In this document: positions 1 through 8,042 of the stretch, piece by piece
How the letters are laid out: every line of letters begins with the position of its first letter
Position numbering within the stretch: the first letter of the stretch is position 1
NCBI RefSeq assembly: GCF_012849095.1
Contig: NZ_CP051680.1
Span: 8,284,251-8,348,250, forward strand
Length of the DNA: 64,000 bases
Direction: 5' to 3'
Source: Cohnella herbarum
GTDB lineage: Bacteria > Bacillota > Bacilli > Paenibacillales > Paenibacillaceae
Program-made: the position numbers and the translations under genes
The notes under the pieces: generated by a model
Told to the model about the DNA's origin: nothing
The model's database searches: none
The model's input: only the letters and a program-made list of their open reading frames with translations

Positions 1-885
1 ACGATGAACCTTAAGCAGCACTCCGGACCGGTTAAAGTTCGATCCTACGGGGAATCGGCTGCCGATTTAACGGAAGGAAGACATATCGTTACGATCCGGC
101 AACTCCAGAATACGGGGTACGTCAGCTTGCAAGACGTGACGCAAGCGACGGGATATCATGGAGCTTGGTTAAAGGACGGTACTTACGGCGTAGGCGATTA
201 CGATGCCGTGTGGATCTTCGGCACGGGCGAAAGCAAGGTATCCTTCGCGGGTAAACTGTTGAAAATGCCCGGCGCGGCGATTAAAGAAAACAATCAAATG
301 TATATTCCCGTAACGGGTCTGCAGAAATTATTCGGGGACGTTACCGTATTCGCCGTAGAAGCGGACGATGTCGCGTTCTTTCCTAAACCGACCCCGAACG
401 AGACGGGAGCCTCGGGCAAAAATTTAGATTTCTCCGATGCGGGATCCGTCAAACCTGCCGCGAATACGACCGCCGACGAGAATGCGGGAAACGAATCGCC
501 GGTTATCGCGTTAGCCAAGAAGTTTATGGGCATTAAATACGAGTTCGGCACGGGGCCGTACAAAGAAACGGGAACTTTCGACTGCTCATCGTTTACGAGT
601 TACGTATTTAATCAATTTCATGTCGACTTGCCTCGGGTAGCGAGATCGCAAGCGGAGATGGGCTCCTACGTAGCCAGGGACAATCTGAAAATCGGCGATT
701 TATTGTTCTTCTACGTACCGGGCCGCTTCAAGAGCAACGAAACCGTCGGCCACGTGGGCATATATATGGGGGACGGCAACATGATTCATGCCAGTCCTAA
801 GCCTAAGGATGGCGTCCAGATTACTCCGATCAACAAACCGTATTGGAAGGAAACGTTCCTGTACGCCAAAAGATTCAAGTTATGA
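1..885 (+). CDS. NlpC/P60 (C40) cell-wall endopeptidase, 5' end outside window
   Basis: The frame is open from the first base. The first ATG is at 4, but the product has no signal peptide there, so the true start is probably upstream. The first 125 residues or so look like a stalk or copper-amine-oxidase-N-like domain, with motifs such as YVSLQDVTQ and MYIPVTGLQKLFG. The C-terminal third is an NlpC/P60 domain with the catalytic Cys in FDCSSF and the catalytic His in GHVGIYMGDG. Enzymes of this family cleave peptidoglycan stem peptides, usually D-Glu to diaminopimelate, outside the membrane. The linker between the domains is rich in Ala, Asn and Thr. The gene ends at a strong bidirectional terminator shared with the convergent HD-GYP gene. 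The family call is firm; the exact substrate is inferred. Confidence 0.85.
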   Translation, partial: TMNLKQHSGPVKVRSYGESAADLTEGRHIVTIRQLQNTGYVSLQDVTQATGYHGAWLKDGTYGVGDYDAVWIFGTGESKVSFAGKLLKMPGAAIKENNQMYIPVTGLQKLFGDVTVFAVEADDVAFFPKPTPNETGASGKNLDFSDAGSVKPAANTTADENAGNESPVIALAKKFMGIKYEFGTGPYKETGTFDCSSFTSYVFNQFHVDLPRVARSQAEMGSYVARDNLKIGDLLFFYVPGRFKSNETVGHVGIYMGDGNMIHASPKPKDGVQITPINKPYWKETFLYAKRFKL

Positions 886-890
886 ATAAA

Positions 891-930
891 AACAAGGGCA
901 GTCCCGCTTGAACGGGCTGCCCTTGTTTTA
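891..930. terminator. Bidirectional rho-independent terminator
   Basis: AACAAGGGCAG (891-901) pairs with CTGCCCTTGTT (917-927), with an inner CCCG/CGGG extension and a short loop. T-rich flanks lie on both sides: TTTTA on the plus strand and a run of T on the minus strand from AAAAAC. It separates the convergent peptidase and HD-GYP genes; the stop codon of the latter lies inside the structure. Confidence 0.85.
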
Positions 931-1980
931 CATAAATACTTGCTTGATTTCTTGGTTGCGTTGGACGGAGAGATCGATAAATTGTTCTCCGACTTGAACG
1001 AGCGGGCGGAAATAGTCCGTCGGATGAGTCATCACGATCGTGCCCGATTCGCCGGTCGACAGCTCGACCCTTTTGCCGATGAAATTCGGAATCATATGCC
1101 GAATGAACGTGTGGGTTACCTCCGGATCCAATTCCTCGAAGCTTAATTGAAACATTTCCCTTAGGACTTGAAGTAAATCCCTTTTCTCGCGGTAGACCCT
1201 GGACGATATCATTGCGCTATAAACGTCGGCCACGGCAACGATTCGTGCCATCGGATGAATTTCATCGCGCGTTAATCCGTTCGGATAACCTTTGCCGTCC
1301 ATCCTTTCGTGATGCTGCAGGGCAGCCAGAGCGATGACCGAATCATTGAAGGATTTTTTCAAGATTTCAAATCCGTAAGCTGGGTGATTTTTGATCTCTT
1401 CGTATTCTTCGTCGGATAACTTGGACGGCTTGTTCAGAATGGCTTCGGCGATTTTGCATTTGCCGATGTCATGCAAGAAACCCGCCTTGCCTGCCCGAAC
1501 CGTCTCTTCCTCGTTCCAACCGAGCCACCGCGCGATGTAATAGCTGAGCATCCCGACTTGAACGGAGTGCTGGTAGGTATAGTCGTCTTGACTGTTAAGC
1601 AGAAGCAGCAGGGAAACGACGTCCCGTTCGGCGCGGAAATTCTCGACGAGAGGTTGGAAGCTTTCCTTGACGTCTTCTTCGTAAATACGGCCTTCGACCA
1701 AAGCTCGTTCAAACAGCTGCTCCGCTCCGGCTACCGCGTCGTGGTACAGCGGACGAAGCAATGGATTATAGGTCGAACTCGGTTGCTCTTCCTCGACTTG
1801 AACCGGGGAATTGCCGGCTCGCCTTTCGATTTCCAGAAAGTCGATCTGATGCTGGTACATCCTAGAGAGTTCTTTTTCGTTCAGAGTAGTCCCTTTGGAT
1901 AAAACGTGCAATCCGAAGGAGTTGTATAGATCCTCCGCCAAACGGTCTCCTGCTCGCACATCCGTAATATGTACTCTCAT
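928..1980 (-). CDS. HD-GYP domain protein (putative cyclic-di-GMP phosphodiesterase)
   Basis: A 350-residue protein with an N-terminal region of about 110 residues followed by a full HD-GYP domain. The HD pair is in FLHDIGK, the downstream histidines are in QHHERMDGKGYPNG (which carries the GYP triad), and VAVADVYSAM follows. HD-GYP proteins hydrolyse cyclic-di-GMP or related cyclic dinucleotides through a di- or tri-iron site. No membrane segment or receiver domain is visible, so it is probably cytosolic. The N-terminal region resembles that of the second HD-GYP protein at 12549-13664 (both have an early AGDRLAEDLY/PGMKLAKKIY-type stretch), so the two may be paralogues. It appears to be a single-gene unit. 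Confidence 0.88.
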   Translation of the reverse strand: MRVHITDVRAGDRLAEDLYNSFGLHVLSKGTTLNEKELSRMYQHQIDFLEIERRAGNSPVQVEEEQPSSTYNPLLRPLYHDAVAGAEQLFERALVEGRIYEEDVKESFQPLVENFRAERDVVSLLLLLNSQDDYTYQHSVQVGMLSYYIARWLGWNEEETVRAGKAGFLHDIGKCKIAEAILNKPSKLSDEEYEEIKNHPAYGFEILKKSFNDSVIALAALQHHERMDGKGYPNGLTRDEIHPMARIVAVADVYSAMISSRVYREKRDLLQVLREMFQLSFEELDPEVTHTFIRHMIPNFIGKRVELSTGESGTIVMTHPTDYFRPLVQVGEQFIDLSVQRNQEIKQVFM

Positions 1981-2132
1981 TAGGCACCTCGACAGGATAT
2001 TCGATTTAACGACTAATTTCGATTAAATCTCTCATTTAGTTCTATGCTACCAAGTTAAGCGTTTACTTGCAAGACGATAGTTAATATTTTACATCCATAT
2101 ATTGGATTATAAAACTGAATGATGACTGCTTT

Positions 2133-2218
2133 TGAAAATTACAATCATTTAATGATTGTAATTTTCATTTAAAATGAAGTATAATTTCATTATTCATCAA
2201 TACATCCGATAGGAGTGG
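2133..2218 (+). promoter_or_regulatory. Promoter, palindromic operator and RBS of the sugar-phosphate operon
   Basis: A 35-bp perfect inverted repeat spans 2133-2167: 17-bp arms beginning TGAAAATTACAATCATT around one central T. A plausible -35 (TTGTAA, 2156-2161) lies inside the right arm, and a consensus -10 (TATAAT) is at 2180-2185, with an 18-bp spacer. The RBS AGGAGTGG (2211-2218) lies 6 bases before the TTG start at 2225. A protein bound to the palindrome would cover the -35. The DeoR-family gene two positions along is the obvious candidate repressor, but that link is inferred. Confidence 0.7.
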
Positions 2219-2224
2219 ATTATT

Positions 2225-3274
2225 TTGACAAGAGGAATTTTGACGCTTCCGGAAATCGGAGATCAAGCTGAAGCTCTGGCAGGAGCATGGGAACAATTGA
2301 AGCAACAGTCAAGCTGGGTGCAGGATTATTTGGCGAATAACGAATACGATGAGGTTGTGTTTATCGGATCTGGCTCGTCCTATTACCAATCGCAAGTGAT
2401 GGCTACGACTTTCCGGTTATGGCTTGGACGTAGCGCGAGCGCACTGCCGTCGTCGGATATTTTCCTGTTCCGCGATCAATCGGTCGCTCGAGACCGTAAA
2501 ATACTGCTCGTCGGCGTGTCCCGTTCGGGAGAATCTTCCGAAGTCATTCTTGCGCTCGACTCGGTGAAGGATTTGGCGAATTGGACGACTTGCGGAATTA
2601 CTTGCTACGAGTCGAGCCGATTAGGCGTCATGACCCCTTGCTTGGTTTCGCCACTCGGCAAAGAGCAAAGCACGGTAATGACGAAATCGTTCAGCAGCAT
2701 GACCTTCATGATGCAAGCGGCGATCGCGCAGGCAGCCGGAGGATCTATTTTGGAAGAAATGGAACAGGTTCTCGACCTTCACGGCGACGTCGTGAAGCGC
2801 GCGAATAGCTTTGCCGAAAGCTTAGCCGAAGCGAATGATTTCAATAAGTATATTTATTTAGGCATGGGAGCCTATTACGGCTTGTCGCAAGAAGTTTGTC
2901 TGAAGCTGAAGGAAATGTCGTACGTATGGACGGAAAGCTACGGCACGCTCGAGTTCAGGCACGGGCCGAAATCGGTCGTTGAACCGGGCACGCTCGTCTG
3001 TCTGCTAGTTTCCGAAAATGCTCGTTCTTACGAATTGAAGGTCGCGGAAGAAATGAAAGCCTACGGCGCTTTCGTGTTGCTCGTAACGACCGCGGGAGGA
3101 GCGGATACGGAATTCGCCGACGCGGTATTCGAGCTTGGAGGAGGTTTCTTGTCCGATGAAGCGCGCGCGGTGCTTTACCTTCCGTTGCTTCAGTATTTGG
3201 GGTTCTACACCGCGATGAAACGGGGAGTGGATCCCGACCATCCAAGAAATTTGACTCAAGTCGTTACAATCTGA
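2225..3274 (+). CDS. SIS-domain sugar-phosphate isomerase/deaminase (AgaS-like)
   Basis: A 349-residue protein with two SIS (sugar isomerase) domains. The first has GSGSSYY at residues 48-54 and SRSGESSE at 99-106, both phosphosugar-binding loops. The second has the characteristic EFRHGP. This layout matches AgaS/GlmS-C/FrlB-type enzymes that isomerise or deaminate 6-phosphosugars; no glutaminase domain is present, so it is not GlmS. It starts with TTG 6 bases after AGGAGTGG. It is the first gene of an operon with a DeoR regulator, ROK kinase, class II aldolase and PfkB kinase. That context favours galactosamine-6-phosphate deamination to tagatose-6-phosphate. A glucosamine- or fructosamine-6-phosphate substrate is the main alternative. 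Confidence 0.8.
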   Translation: MTRGILTLPEIGDQAEALAGAWEQLKQQSSWVQDYLANNEYDEVVFIGSGSSYYQSQVMATTFRLWLGRSASALPSSDIFLFRDQSVARDRKILLVGVSRSGESSEVILALDSVKDLANWTTCGITCYESSRLGVMTPCLVSPLGKEQSTVMTKSFSSMTFMMQAAIAQAAGGSILEEMEQVLDLHGDVVKRANSFAESLAEANDFNKYIYLGMGAYYGLSQEVCLKLKEMSYVWTESYGTLEFRHGPKSVVEPGTLVCLLVSENARSYELKVAEEMKAYGAFVLLVTTAGGADTEFADAVFELGGGFLSDEARAVLYLPLLQYLGFYTAMKRGVDPDHPRNLTQVVTI

Positions 3275-3292
3275 CCGAGGGAGTCTACGTAA

Positions 3293-4096
3293 ATGGCGCG
3301 TAATAAATCAGAGCGGCAGGAGCAAGAGCTAGCTTATCTGGAAAGGTACGGCAGCATCTCGTTGCTGGAAATGACCGAGAAATTCGACTGCTCTGAAGCG
3401 ACGGCCAGACGGGATCTCGAAGAACTGGAGAAAACCGGTCGAATTATTCGAACGATGGGCGGCGGAGCGAAGTACGGAAGCAACGGCATGTCTCGCGAGG
3501 TTCCCTTCCATGAGAAGCAGAGCGCGCTGTTCCGGGAGAAGGAAGCGATCGCGGACAAGGCGGCATCTCTCGTGGAAGAGGGCGACGTCATCGGATTGAC
3601 GGGTGGAACGACGACCTTTCTCATTGCCAAAGCCTTGAAGAAGAGAAGCAATATTACGGTCGTCACCAATGCGGTCAACATCGCGATGGAGCTGGCGGAC
3701 AGCGAGGAGCTGCAAGTCGTGTTGACGGGCGGAGTGTTGCGGAACCGAAGCTATGAGCTGTGCGGGCCATTGGCCGAACAGTCGGTCAAGGCGCTCAACA
3801 TTCATTTGATGTTCATGGGCGTAGACGGCGTGACGGGGCAAGGGGTAAGCACTTACTCGGAGCTTGAAGCGAACATCGCGAGTCAATTGATGAGAAGATC
3901 CGGCCGAACGATCGCCGTTTTCGACCGGTCTAAGGTCGGCAAGTCCTCTCTCTTTCATGTCGCTTCATTAAATGAGCTACATGCTTGCATTACCGACGAA
4001 TTACCGGCGGAGTCTACGCTGCAAGCGTTGAAGCAAGCTAATGTGGAAGTATATACCGCGAATTGGAGCTCAAACCATTCTCCATTGGAAGGGTAG
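3293..4096 (+). CDS. DeoR/GlpR-family transcriptional repressor (AgaR-like)
   Basis: A 267-residue protein. The N-terminal DeoR winged helix has ISLLEMTEKFDCSEATARRDL followed by a Gly-rich GGGA turn. The C-terminal DeoR sensor domain has GLTGGTTT and GVDGVTGQGVST, the phosphosugar-binding fold of this family. Regulators of this class sit in sugar operons and are released by a phosphorylated pathway intermediate. It begins 18 bases after the SIS gene, inside the same transcript. Local action at the palindrome 2133-2167 is the simplest model. The effector cannot be read from sequence. Confidence 0.88.
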   Translation: MARNKSERQEQELAYLERYGSISLLEMTEKFDCSEATARRDLEELEKTGRIIRTMGGGAKYGSNGMSREVPFHEKQSALFREKEAIADKAASLVEEGDVIGLTGGTTTFLIAKALKKRSNITVVTNAVNIAMELADSEELQVVLTGGVLRNRSYELCGPLAEQSVKALNIHLMFMGVDGVTGQGVSTYSELEANIASQLMRRSGRTIAVFDRSKVGKSSLFHVASLNELHACITDELPAESTLQALKQANVEVYTANWSSNHSPLEG

Positions 4097-4109
4097 GTCG
4101 CAGAATTCG

Positions 4110-5075
4110 ATGGCCATTACGATCGGAGTAGACGTAGGCGGTACGAATATCGTATGCGGGGCAGTGGATGAAACCGGCGGGGTGTTGCTGAAGTTGAAGC
4201 AACCGACCGAAGCCGGCAAAGGCCATGCCGAGGTGTTAAGCCGTATAGCGGGGATGGTACGGCATATTCGCGCCGAGTTGGGCGCGGAGCATGACGCGAA
4301 GGCAGTAACGGCGGTAGGCGTCGGAATTCCGGGTTTAGTCGATCCGATTTCCGGAATTTCCAGATTCGCGGGCAATTTGAATTGGCGCGATATACCGGTC
4401 GTCTCTCTATTGGAAAGCGAGCTCGGCATTCCGGTTCATATCGATAACGACGTAAGGATGTACGTGTACGGAGAGGCGGTAGCGGGAGCGGGACGAGGGA
4501 TCGAGCATGTGCTCGGGATTACGATCGGAACCGGGATCGCAGCCGCCATGGTTCATGGAGGACAGCCGTATTACGGGTATAAGTCGATGGCCGGAGAAAT
4601 CGGGCACGTGCGGATGGACGGCGTGGAAGATGCTTGTTCGTGCGGGCTAAACGGCTGCCTAGAAACGGTTGCATCCGCATCCGGAATGGTGAGGCAGGCG
4701 AAGAAGGCATTAATCGAAGGCCGGGAAAGCGTGCTCGGAACTTGGTTTCCCGGACAGGAGATCGACCGTCTGACGGCCGCTCATCTGTCGCAGGCGATGG
4801 ACCAAGGCGATGCATTGGCGACGGAAATCATCGCGAGGGCCGGAGCATTGACCGGACAAGCGCTTGCGGCCGCGGTTATGGTGTTAAGTCCCGAAGCGAT
4901 CGTCATCGGCGGCGGAGGCGCGTTAGCCGGCGAGAGATTGCTGAAGCCATTGCGCGAGGAATTGTTCCGTCTGATTTTGCCCGACTTCCGCGAAGGGCTA
5001 AAGGTCGTCACCGCGGAACATAACGACGATGCGGGCATTATCGGAAGCGCGTTATATGCAAGGCATAAGCAATAA
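4110..5075 (+). CDS. ROK-family sugar kinase
   Basis: The start is set at ATG 4110 (321 residues), where the protein opens with the ROK ATP-binding motif GVDVGGTN (residues 6-13). IDNDV (111-115) supplies the catalytic Asp, GEIGH (162-166) is a sugar contact, and CSCGLNGCLE (176-185) is the structural zinc motif of true ROK kinases. An open frame extends back to 4041 but overlaps the regulator gene and adds non-family sequence. ROK kinases phosphorylate hexoses or N-acetylhexosamines. With the SIS and aldolase neighbours, N-acetylgalactosamine or galactosamine is a reasonable guess; glucose, fructose and GlcNAc remain possible. Confidence 0.87.
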   Translation: MAITIGVDVGGTNIVCGAVDETGGVLLKLKQPTEAGKGHAEVLSRIAGMVRHIRAELGAEHDAKAVTAVGVGIPGLVDPISGISRFAGNLNWRDIPVVSLLESELGIPVHIDNDVRMYVYGEAVAGAGRGIEHVLGITIGTGIAAAMVHGGQPYYGYKSMAGEIGHVRMDGVEDACSCGLNGCLETVASASGMVRQAKKALIEGRESVLGTWFPGQEIDRLTAAHLSQAMDQGDALATEIIARAGALTGQALAAAVMVLSPEAIVIGGGGALAGERLLKPLREELFRLILPDFREGLKVVTAEHNDDAGIIGSALYARHKQ

Positions 5076-5157
5076 TCGAAGCCCATTCATAGTCGGGAAG
5101 GCTATAAATCGGTATATCATCTATCATCCTAAAGACTTTCATTTGGAGGAATCGAAT

Positions 5158-6012
5158 ATGGCATTGGTCTCATCAACTCCGCTTCTTAGCACGGCGCGTG
5201 CCGAAGGCTATTGCATCGGCGCGTTTAACGTTCATACGCTTGAAATGCTGCAAGCGGTAGTCGAAGCCGCGGAAGAAACGCGTTCCCCGCTGATCATTCA
5301 ATCCACAGTCGGCACCGTTAAGCATTTGGGCGCCGATTATATCGCCGCCGCGGCGACGGTTGCGGCGAACCGCAGCTCCGTTCCGATCGCGCTGCATCTG
5401 GACCATTGCTCTGATTTCAATATCATCATGCAATGCATTCGCGCGGGCTATACTTCCGTCATGATCGACGCTTCGCACGATCCGTTCGATAAGAACGTGG
5501 CCGAAACCCGCAAAGTTGTGGAAGCCGCGTCGGCGGTCGGCGTAAACGTGGAAGCGGAGTTAGGAAGAGTAGGCGGCGTGGAAGACGATATCGTTGTCGA
5601 CGAGCGGGACGCCCTGCTCGCGGATCCGGAGGAATGCGCGAGATTCGTGGAATTAACCGGCGTTCATACGCTGGCCCCGGCAATCGGAACGGCTCACGGC
5701 ATTTATAAAGGAGATCCGAATATCGATTTCGATCGGATCGGCCGGATCGCTTCGAGAGTTTCGGTTCCGCTCGTTCTTCACGGAGGTTCCGGTATTCCCG
5801 AAGATCAAGTAAGAAGGGCCGTATCGCTAGGGATGTCGAAGATGAACGTGGCGACGGAGCTGCGTATCGTGTTCTCGGACGCGATCAAGCAAGTGTTCGC
5901 GAACAATCCGGACGAGAACGATCCACGTAAATATATGGTACCGGCGAAGCAAGCATTAAAAGCGGCGGCGATCGAGAAAATGCGTTTGTGCGGCTCGATC
6001 GGCAAAGCATAG
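5158..6012 (+). CDS. Class II fructose/tagatose-bisphosphate aldolase (GatY/KbaY-like)
   Basis: A 284-residue zinc aldolase. The start at 5158 follows TTGGAGGA (RBS) by 7 bases. Catalytic Asp82 and metal ligand His83 are in HLDHC. His180 (GTAHGIY) and His208 (LHGGSG) complete the zinc site, and NVATELR binds the substrate phosphate. The family splits ketose-1,6-bisphosphates into dihydroxyacetone phosphate and glyceraldehyde-3-phosphate. Length and motifs fit both FbaA and tagatose-bisphosphate aldolase. The SIS and PfkB neighbours favour the tagatose version. It is followed 28 bases later by the PfkB gene. Confidence 0.88.
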   Translation: MALVSSTPLLSTARAEGYCIGAFNVHTLEMLQAVVEAAEETRSPLIIQSTVGTVKHLGADYIAAAATVAANRSSVPIALHLDHCSDFNIIMQCIRAGYTSVMIDASHDPFDKNVAETRKVVEAASAVGVNVEAELGRVGGVEDDIVVDERDALLADPEECARFVELTGVHTLAPAIGTAHGIYKGDPNIDFDRIGRIASRVSVPLVLHGGSGIPEDQVRRAVSLGMSKMNVATELRIVFSDAIKQVFANNPDENDPRKYMVPAKQALKAAAIEKMRLCGSIGKA

Positions 6013-6040
6013 TAGAATAGGCACAAGGTGGCGCGAAACT

Positions 6041-6979
6041 ATGAATCCAATCATTACGACCGTCACGCTGAACGCGGCGATAGACAAAACCTATTACGTG
6101 CCCGCGCTTGCAAAAGGGAAGGTGACCCGAGTAGCCGAAGTCGTAGCTACCGCGGGAGGCAAAGGGATTAACGTAGCCAGGGTGTTAAAGCAATTGGGGC
6201 ATGCGGACGTTACGGCAACCGGATTCGCCAGCGGATATAACGGACAATACATTCAGGATCGGGTGAAAGCCGCCGGCATTCGGGAGGAGTTCGTCGAAGC
6301 ATCGGGCGAGTCGAGAATATGTCTTAACGTTATCGATCGGGGCGACGGTTCGTCGACGGAGCTATTGGAACCCGGGCCGGAAGTTGGCGCGGAGCACTTG
6401 GAGACGTTCAGACGGAAGCTTAAGCGGTTAAGCGCGGAATCCGCGCTCGTCATCTTCTCCGGAAGTATTCCGTCGGGATTGCCGGTTGGCTTATATGCCG
6501 AATTGATCGGCATATCCCGTGCGGAGGGAGCCGAAGTGTTCCTCGATACGAGCGGCGAAGCATTGATTCAGGGGACGAAGGCGAAGCCCTCGTTCATTAA
6601 ACCGAACGAAGACGAGATCGTTGCTTTGCTGGGCAATGAAGGAGGAGATCTCTATGAAGGCGTTCTTTCATTGCAAGCGCAAGGGATCGCTAACGTCGCG
6701 GTTACGTTGGGAGCGGACGGAGCCGTGGCCGCGGTCTCGGGCCAACGATATCGCATAACGATTCCGGGCATCGCTCCGGTAAATACGGTCGGGAGCGGGG
6801 ATTCTTTCGTTGCCGGCTTTGCTTACGGGTTCGTCCGAAATTGGCCGGCAGAGGAATGTCTGAGGTACGCTGCCGCTGCGGGAAGCGCGAATGCGTTATC
6901 GCCTACGACGGGCGACGTCGATCCCGACGACCATCGTCGGTTGCTCCGTCAAATAACCGTGGAACCGTGGAAGAGTTAA
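6041..6979 (+). CDS. PfkB-family 1-phosphofructokinase / tagatose-6-phosphate kinase
   Basis: A 312-residue ribokinase-fold protein. It has the N-terminal PfkB signature with GGKGINVARVL (from residue 39) and the C-terminal anion-hole and catalytic-base motif TVGSGDSFVAGF. LacC, FruK and AgaZ-type kinases share this length. In this operon it would convert tagatose-6-phosphate (or fructose-1-phosphate) to the bisphosphate cleaved by the adjacent aldolase. It is the last gene of the operon and converges on the MoeB-like gene with only 15 bases between stop codons. No clear terminator was seen in that gap. Confidence 0.87.
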   Translation: MNPIITTVTLNAAIDKTYYVPALAKGKVTRVAEVVATAGGKGINVARVLKQLGHADVTATGFASGYNGQYIQDRVKAAGIREEFVEASGESRICLNVIDRGDGSSTELLEPGPEVGAEHLETFRRKLKRLSAESALVIFSGSIPSGLPVGLYAELIGISRAEGAEVFLDTSGEALIQGTKAKPSFIKPNEDEIVALLGNEGGDLYEGVLSLQAQGIANVAVTLGADGAVAAVSGQRYRITIPGIAPVNTVGSGDSFVAGFAYGFVRNWPAEECLRYAAAAGSANALSPTTGDVDPDDHRRLLRQITVEPWKS

Positions 6980-6994
6980 CCGCTCCATCTAAGG

Positions 6995-8041
6995 TTACTC
7001 TCCCATAAGTTCCGCGTAAGTTCGGCGGGCCAGTAAAGGTTCATCGGTCCCCATGACCAGAGCGCGGCCGTCCGCGAACAGCAAGAACGTAATGCCGCCA
7101 GGTAAATGCAGACGTAACGAGTAGGGGTTCAACTCGGTACGGCCTGCTTTGCTTAGGCGGCTTTCTATCGTTCCAAGGCCGATCGATAAGGGTCTTGCCG
7201 GGGAAACTTGAACCGTGTTCCTGCCGCAAAGAGCAGCGGTTATCGTCTCTTGCGTCTCGTCTCCGTCCAAAAGCTCGAACCGACGTTCGCCGCATACGGG
7301 GCAGGAGGCTCTTCGGGCGTCTTTGACCGATAAAGAGTGCCATTGGTGTTGCCAGAGATCGATCTGAAGCAGGGAACCGTGCAACGCCTCGGGCTGGCCC
7401 GTTAATAGCTTGATCGCTTCCATCACCTGAACGGACGCGATCGTGTCGATGATCGGGGAGAGAACGCCCGCCGTCTCGCAGGTATCCAACGCACCTCCGG
7501 GCGGAGGCACGGGAAACAAGCAGCTTAAGCAGGGCGTTGAATCCGGCTGGATGGTCAGAGTCATTCCGGATGCCCCTACCGCGCCTCCGTAAATCCACGG
7601 AATCCGATGTTTAACGCTGAATTCGTTGATCAAATACCGAACGCCGAAGTTATCGGTTCCGTCCATTACGATATCGGCTTCGGATAGAAGCGATTCCGCA
7701 TTATAAGAGGACAGGTCCGCTACCCGGGAAATCACGCGAATGCCGCTGTTGATCGCCGATAGCCGAGAGGCCGCCGCGATGGCTTTCGGGGTGCCGTTCA
7801 GGGCATCGTTCTCGTCGTAGAGCAGTTGACGCTGCAGATTGCTTCGATCCACGATGTCCCGATCTATTAAGGTTAGCTTGCCTACGCCTGCGCGGGCCAT
7901 ATGGTTGGCGATGACGCAGCCGAGCGCTCCGACGCCCACGATAACCGCATGGGCTTCCAGTAAGCGGGCTTGCCCGGATTGACCGATCGCGGCATATCTT
8001 ACTTGCCGGGCATACCGCGAATCCCCTTGAATAGAAGTCAT
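6995..8041 (-). CDS. moeB: ThiF/MoeB-family adenylyltransferase (molybdopterin-synthase activating)
   Basis: A 348-residue E1-like enzyme. The nucleotide-binding loop GVGALG is at 36-41, followed by LIDRDIVDRSNLQRQ, a classic ThiF/MoeB stretch, and MDGTDNF. Two CxxC pairs (CLSC and CPVC) bind zinc, and the likely catalytic Cys is in DTCETAGVLSP. The C-terminal extension of about 100 residues replaces the rhodanese seen in some relatives. MoeB adenylates the C-terminal Gly-Gly of MoaD before sulfur transfer. The gene directly follows the MoaD-MoaE fusion, with one base between stop and start, which supports a Moco role over thiamine (ThiF). Confidence 0.85.
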   Translation of the reverse strand: MTSIQGDSRYARQVRYAAIGQSGQARLLEAHAVIVGVGALGCVIANHMARAGVGKLTLIDRDIVDRSNLQRQLLYDENDALNGTPKAIAAASRLSAINSGIRVISRVADLSSYNAESLLSEADIVMDGTDNFGVRYLINEFSVKHRIPWIYGGAVGASGMTLTIQPDSTPCLSCLFPVPPPGGALDTCETAGVLSPIIDTIASVQVMEAIKLLTGQPEALHGSLLQIDLWQHQWHSLSVKDARRASCPVCGERRFELLDGDETQETITAALCGRNTVQVSPARPLSIGLGTIESRLSKAGRTELNPYSLRLHLPGGITFLLFADGRALVMGTDEPLLARRTYAELMGE

Positions 8042-8042
8042 G

